Shown: positions 59,245 through 64,000 of the stretch, piece after piece
Position numbering within the stretch: the first letter of the stretch is position 1
Layout of the letters: the number at the start of each line of letters is the position of its first letter
Origin: Pisaster brevispinus
Taxonomy: Eukaryota; Echinodermata; Asteroidea; Forcipulatida; Asteriidae
Length of the DNA: 64,000 bases
Assembly (NCBI GenBank): GCA_023634235.1
Contig: JAMKCF010000006.1
Coordinates: 10,259,751-10,323,750 of the forward strand
Direction: 5' to 3'
Notes under the pieces: model-generated
Seen by the model: the letters and a program-made list of their open reading frames with translations, nothing else
Databases searched by the model: none
Told to the model about the DNA's origin: nothing
Translations under genes and position numbers: made by a program

Positions 59245-62200
59245 ATGCCTACGTCATCGCCAGTGAGAAAAAACCGGCACAGAAAGGTCCGAAATAAATT
59301 CTGTGCTAAGCTTGAAAATAACTCCAGATGTAGGCATGCTAGAGAAACAAAATTTGTACCTGACTCTGCTTGAATATCCCTGCATCCGAAAATCAAACTT
59401 TTAGGGTTGCGGAGAGCAAGCTTCATACCGAAAATGACCAGCATGTGGGGCTACTCCGAACGCTCCTCACAAGCATCTCCAATGGGATTTTTTTACACAC
59501 AGCTGTCAAAGAAACAAAAACAAAGTAAGGACTGTCAAATCACCCTCAGAATAACATTCGATTTTCACAAGTTTTACACCATTAGAAAGCCCGTCTCAAA
59601 GGCTCTCTCTTCCGTGAGTTTGGTTAAAGTGAGAATTTTGTAGGCGGGGCGAGCACCCTGGAAGTAGGGCTGCCCGAAACTCCACTGTAGTACATGCCTA
59701 CGTCATCGCCAGTGAGAAAAAGCCGGCACAGAAAGGTCCGAAATAAATTCTGTGCTAAGCTTGAGAATAACTCCAGATCTAGGCATGCTAGAGAGACAAA
59801 ATTTGTACCTGACTCTGCTTGAATATCCCTGCATCCGAAAATCAAACTTTTAGGGTCGCGGACGGCAAGCTTCATACCGGAAATGACCAGCAGGTGGGGC
59901 TACTCCGAACGCTCCTCAAAAGCATCTCCAATGGGATTTTTGTACACACAGCTGTCAAAGAAACAAAGACAAAGTAAGGACTGTCAAATCACCCTCAGAA
60001 TAACATTCGATTTTCACAAGTTTTACACCATTAGAAAGCCCGTCTCAAAGGCTCTCTCTTCCGTGAGTTTGGTTAAAGTGAAAATGTTGTAGGCGGGGCG
60101 AGCACCCTGGAAGTAGGGCTGCCCGAAACTCCACTGTAGTACATGCCTACGTCATCGCCAGTGAAAAAAAGCCGGCACATAAAGGTCCGAAAAAAATTCT
60201 GTCCTAAGCTTGAGAATAACTCCAGATGTAGGCATTCTAGAGAGACAAAATTTGTACCTGACTCTGCTTGAATATCCCTGCATCCGAAAATCAAACTTTT
60301 AGGGTCGCGGAGGGCAAGCTTCATACCGGAAATGACCAGCAGGTTGGGCTACTCCGAACGCTCCTCAAAATCATCTCCAATGGGATTTTTGTACACACAG
60401 CCATCAAAGAAACAAAGACATACTAAGGACGGTCAAATCACCCTCAGAATAATACTGGTCTTTTGACAAGTTTTACACCATTAGAAAGCCCGTCTCAAAG
60501 GCTCTCTTCCGTGAGTTTGGTTAAAGTGACAATTTTGTAGGCGGGGCGAGCACCCTGGAAGTAGGGCTGCCCGAAACTCCACTGTAGTACATGCCTACGT
60601 CATCGCCAGTGAGAAAAAGCCGGCACAGAAAGGTCCGAAATAAATTCTGTGCTAAGCTTGAGAATAACTCCAGATCTAGGCATGCTAGAGAGACAAAATT
60701 TGTACCTGACTCTGCTTGAATATCCCTGCATCCGAAAATCAAAATTTTAGGGTCGCGGACGGCAAGCTTCATACCGGAAATGACCAGCAGGTGGGGCTAC
60801 TCCGAACGCTCCTCAAAAGCATCTCCAATGGGATTTTTGTACACACAGCTGTCAAAGAAACAAAGACAAAGTAAGGACTGTCAAATCACCCTCAGAATAA
60901 CATTCGATTTTCACAAGTTTTACACCATTAGAAAGCCCGTCTCAAAGGCTCTCTCTTCCGTGAGTTTGGTTAAAGTGAAAATTTTGTAGGCGGGGCGAGC
61001 ACCCTGGAAGTAGGGCTGCCCGAAACTCCACTGTAGTACATGCCTACGTCATCGCCAGTGAAAAAAAGCCGGCACATAAAGGTCCGAAAAAAATTCTGTC
61101 CTAAGCTTGAGAATAACTCCAGATGTAGGCATGCTAGAGAGACAAAATTTGTACCTGACTCTGCTTGAATATCCCTGCATCCGAAAATCAAACTTTTAGG
61201 GTCGCGGAGGGCAAGCTTCATACCGGAAATGACCAGCAGGTTGGGCTACTCCGAACGCTCCTCAAAATCATCTCCAATGGGATTTTTGTACACACAGCCA
61301 TCAAAGAAACAAAGACATACTAAGGACGGTCAAATCACCCTCAGAATAATACTGGTCTTTTGACAAGTTTTACACCATTAGAAAGCCCGTCTCAAAGGCT
61401 CTCTTCCGTGAGTTTGGTTAAAGTGAGAATTTTGTAGGCGGGGCGAGCACCCTGGAAGTAGGGCTGCCCGAAACTCCACTGTAGTACATGCCTACGTCAT
61501 CGCCAGTGAGAAAAAGCCGGCACAGAAAGGTCCGAAATAAATTCTGTGCTAAGCTTGAGAATAACTCCAGATCTAGGCATGCTAGAGAGACAAAATTTGT
61601 ACCTGACTCTGCTTGAATATCCCTGCATCCGAAAATCAAACTTTTAGGGTCGCGGACGGCAAGCTTCATACCGGAAATGACCAGCAGGTGGGGCTACTCC
61701 GAACGCTCCTCAAAAGCATCTCCAATGGGATTTTTGTACACACAGCTGTCAAAGAAACAAAGACAAAGTAAGGACTGTCAAATCACCCTCAGAATAACAT
61801 TCGATTTTCACAAGTTTTACACCATTAGAAAGCCCGTCTCAAAGGCTCTCTCTTCCGTGAGTTTGGTTAAAGTGAAAATTTTGTAGGCGGGGCGAGCACC
61901 CTGGAAGTAGGGCTGCCCGAAACTCCACTGTAGTACATGCCTACGTCATCGCCAGTGAAAAAAAGCCGGCACATAAAGGTCCGAAAAAAATTCTGTCCTA
62001 AGCTTGAGAATAACTCCAGATGTAGGCATGCTAGAGAGACAAAATTTGTACCTGACTCTGCTTGAATATCCCTGCATCCGAAAATCAAACTTTTAGGGTC
62101 GCGGAGGGCAAGCTTCATACCGGAAATGACCAGCAGGTTGGGCTACTCCGAACGCTCCTCAAAATCATCTCCAATGGGATTTTTGTACACACAGCCATCA

Positions 62201-63730
62201 AAGAAACAAAGACATACTAAGGACGGTCAAATCACCCTCAGAATAATACTGGTCTTTTGACAAGTTTTACACCATTAGAAAGCCCGTCTCAAAGGCTCTC
62301 TTCCGTGAGTTTGGTTAAAGTGACAATTTTGTAGGCGGGGCGAGCACCCTGGAAGTAGGGCTGCCCGAAACTCCACTGTAGTACATGCCTACGTCATCGC
62401 CAGTGAGAAAAAGCCGGCACAGAAAGGTCCGAAATAAATTCTGTGCTAAGCTTGAGAATAACTCCAGATCTAGGCATGCTAGAGAGACAAAATTTGTACC
62501 TGACTCTGCTTGAATATCCCTGCATCCGAAAATCAAACTTTTAGGGTCGCGGACGGCAAGCTTCATACCGGAAATGACCAGCAGGTGGGGCTACTCCGAA
62601 CGCTCCTCAAAAGCATCTCCAATGGGATTTTTGTACACACAGCTGTCAAAGAAACAAAGACAAAGTAAGGACTGTCAAATCACCCTCAGAATAACATTCG
62701 ATTTTCACAAGTTTTACACCATTAGAAAGCCCGTCTCAAAGGCTCTCTCTTCCGTGAGTTTGGTTAAAGTGAAAATTTTGTAGGCGGGGCGAGCACCCTG
62801 GAAGTAGGGCTGCCCGAAACTCCACTGTAGTACATGCCTACGTCATCGCCAGTGAAAAAAAGCCGGCACATAAAGGTCCGAAAAAAATTCTGTCCTAAGC
62901 TTGAGAATAACTCCAGATGTAGGCATGCTAGAGAGACAAAATTTGTACCTGACTCTGCTTGAATATCCCTGCATCCGAAAATCAAACTTTTAGGGTCGCG
63001 GAGGGCAAGCTTCATACCGGAAATGACCAGCAGGTTGGGCTACTCCGAACGCTCCTCAAAATCATCTCCAATGGGATTTTTGTACACACAGCCATCAAAG
63101 AAACAAAGACATACTAAGGACGGTCAAATCACCCTCAGAATAATACTGGTCTTTTGACAAGTTTTACACCATTAGAAAGCCCGTCTCAAAGGCTCTCTTC
63201 CGTGAGTTTGGTTAAAGTGACAATTTTGTAGGCGGGGCGAGCACGCTGGAAGTAGGGCTGCCCGAAACTCCACTGTAGTACATGCCTACGTCATCGCCAG
63301 TGAGAAAAAGCCGGCACAGAAAGGTCCGAAATAAATTCTGTGCTAAGCTTGAGAATAACTCCAGATCTAGGCATGCTAGAGAGACAAAATTTGTACCTGA
63401 CTCTGCTTGAATATCCCTGCATCCGAAAATCAAACTTTTAGGGTCGCGGACGGCAAGCTTCATACCGGAAATGACCAGCAGGTGGGGCTACTCCGAACGC
63501 TCCTCAAAAGCATCTCCAATGGGATTTTTGTACACACAGCTGTCAAAGAAACAAAGACAAAGTAAGGACGGTCAAATCACCCTCAGAATAATACTGGATT
63601 TTCACAAGTTTTACACCCTTAGAAAGCCCGTCTCAAAGGCTCTCTCTTCCGTGAGTTTGGTTAAAGTGACAATTTTGTAGGCGGTGCGAGCACCCTGGAA
63701 GTAGGGCTGCCCGAAACTCCACTATAGTAC
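59245..63730 (+). repeat. 897 bp beta-gamma dimer HOR within a 4486 bp period
   Basis: After alpha 59245 come beta 59694, gamma 60143, beta 60591, gamma 61040, beta 61488, gamma 61937, beta 62385, gamma 62834 and beta 63282. Beta is 449 bp and gamma 448 bp, giving an 897 bp dimer repeated four times with very few differences. Beta 63282 has the same alpha-like tail as beta 58796 and leads into alpha 63731. The whole alpha-to-alpha distance is 4486 bp, a ten-monomer unit. Confidence 0.92.
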
Positions 63731-64000
63731 ATGCCTACGTCATCGCCAGTGAGAAAAAACCGGCACAGAAAGGTCCGAAATAAATTCTGTGCTAAGCTTG
63801 AAAATAACTCCAGATGTAGGCATGCTAGAGAAACAAAATTTGTACCTGACTCTGCTTGAATATCCCTGCATCCGAAAATCAAACTTTTAGGGTTGCGGAG
63901 AGCAAGCTTCATACCGGAAATGACCAGCATGTGGGGCTACTCCGAACGCTCCTCACAAGCATCTCCAATGGGATTTTTTTACACACAGCTGTCAAAGAAA
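63731..64000 (+). repeat. Right-edge partial alpha monomer
   Basis: The alpha signature is repeated from 59245: AAAAAACCGGC, GATGTAGGC, AGAGAAACAAAATT, GGTTGCGGAGAGC, CTCACAAGC. The copy is cut by the window end, so the array continues to the right and probably starts another 4486 bp unit. Confidence 0.93.

Larger units (their letters stand above)
1..64000 (+). repeat. Satellite DNA array, ~450 bp monomer, ~143 head-to-tail copies
   Basis: The same 450 bp sequence recurs from the first to the last base. The ATGCCTACG-type motif or a one-base variant marks 142 monomer starts, nearly all spaced 446-452 bp apart; the exceptions are 245, 439 (twice) and 549 bp (which includes 100 Ns). Every copy is in the same orientation and I found no inverted copy and no unique spacer. 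Neighbours differ by substitutions and small indels whose distribution defines several higher-order repeats. Long homogeneous head-to-tail arrays with HORs are typical of eukaryotic centromeric or heterochromatic satellites; that location is inference. The family is not one I recognise. Confidence 0.98.

Noticed and set aside
1..64000. CRISPR array or bacterial tandem gene family
   Set aside because: The repeat unit is about 450 bp with no short repeat-spacer alternation and no cas genes. There are no ribosome-binding-site and operon features. HOR structure and the N gap fit eukaryotic satellite DNA.

Overview
The whole 64 kb is one uninterrupted satellite DNA array: about 143 head-to-tail copies, all in the same orientation, of a single monomer of roughly 450 bp (142 monomer starts plus a partial copy at the left edge; the right edge is also cut). 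I see no protein gene, tRNA, rRNA, transposon, CRISPR array or unique-sequence island. The short open frames that recur in every monomer look like by-products of the repeat and do not behave like genes. The array type, its higher-order repeat (HOR) organisation and a 100-N assembly gap point to a eukaryotic chromosome assembly, most plausibly centromeric, pericentromeric or other constitutive heterochromatin. I do not recognise the monomer and cannot name the organism.

Layout, taking each monomer to start at the ATGCCTACG-type motif. Positions 1-3.3 kb hold a duplicated three-monomer unit (1350 bp). Positions 3.3-5.4 kb hold mixed monomers, of which about 1.5 kb recurs at 19.2-20.7 kb (lag 15,304 bp). 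Positions 5.8-17.5 kb hold a strongly homogenised two-monomer HOR (A-B, 900 bp) with nested 1800 and 2700 bp periodicities and one A/B hybrid monomer that shifts the phase. Positions 17.1-19.2 kb hold an A-C-B trimer, present once in full and once in part. Positions 19.2-28.2 kb hold mixed monomers with scattered shared indels.

Positions 28.2-38.9 kb hold a four-monomer HOR (about 1801 bp) and include the only severely truncated monomer, 245 bp, at an out-of-register junction. Positions 39.8-52.4 kb hold a seven-monomer HOR (3141 bp) seen twice in full and once in part, separated by a 2703 bp variant and a tandem 1804 bp sub-block. Positions 52.4-55.5 kb are mixed. Positions 55.5-64 kb hold a right-hand subfamily with slightly shorter monomers (448-449 bp), organised as a 1346 bp trimer, then an 897 bp dimer, inside a 4486 bp larger period.

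Nothing here suggests genes acting together. The biology visible in the sequence is repeat turnover: unequal crossing-over or gene conversion in register, one apparently microhomology-mediated out-of-register event, and local homogenisation. All identities and lags were read by eye from shared diagnostic variants and were not computed.
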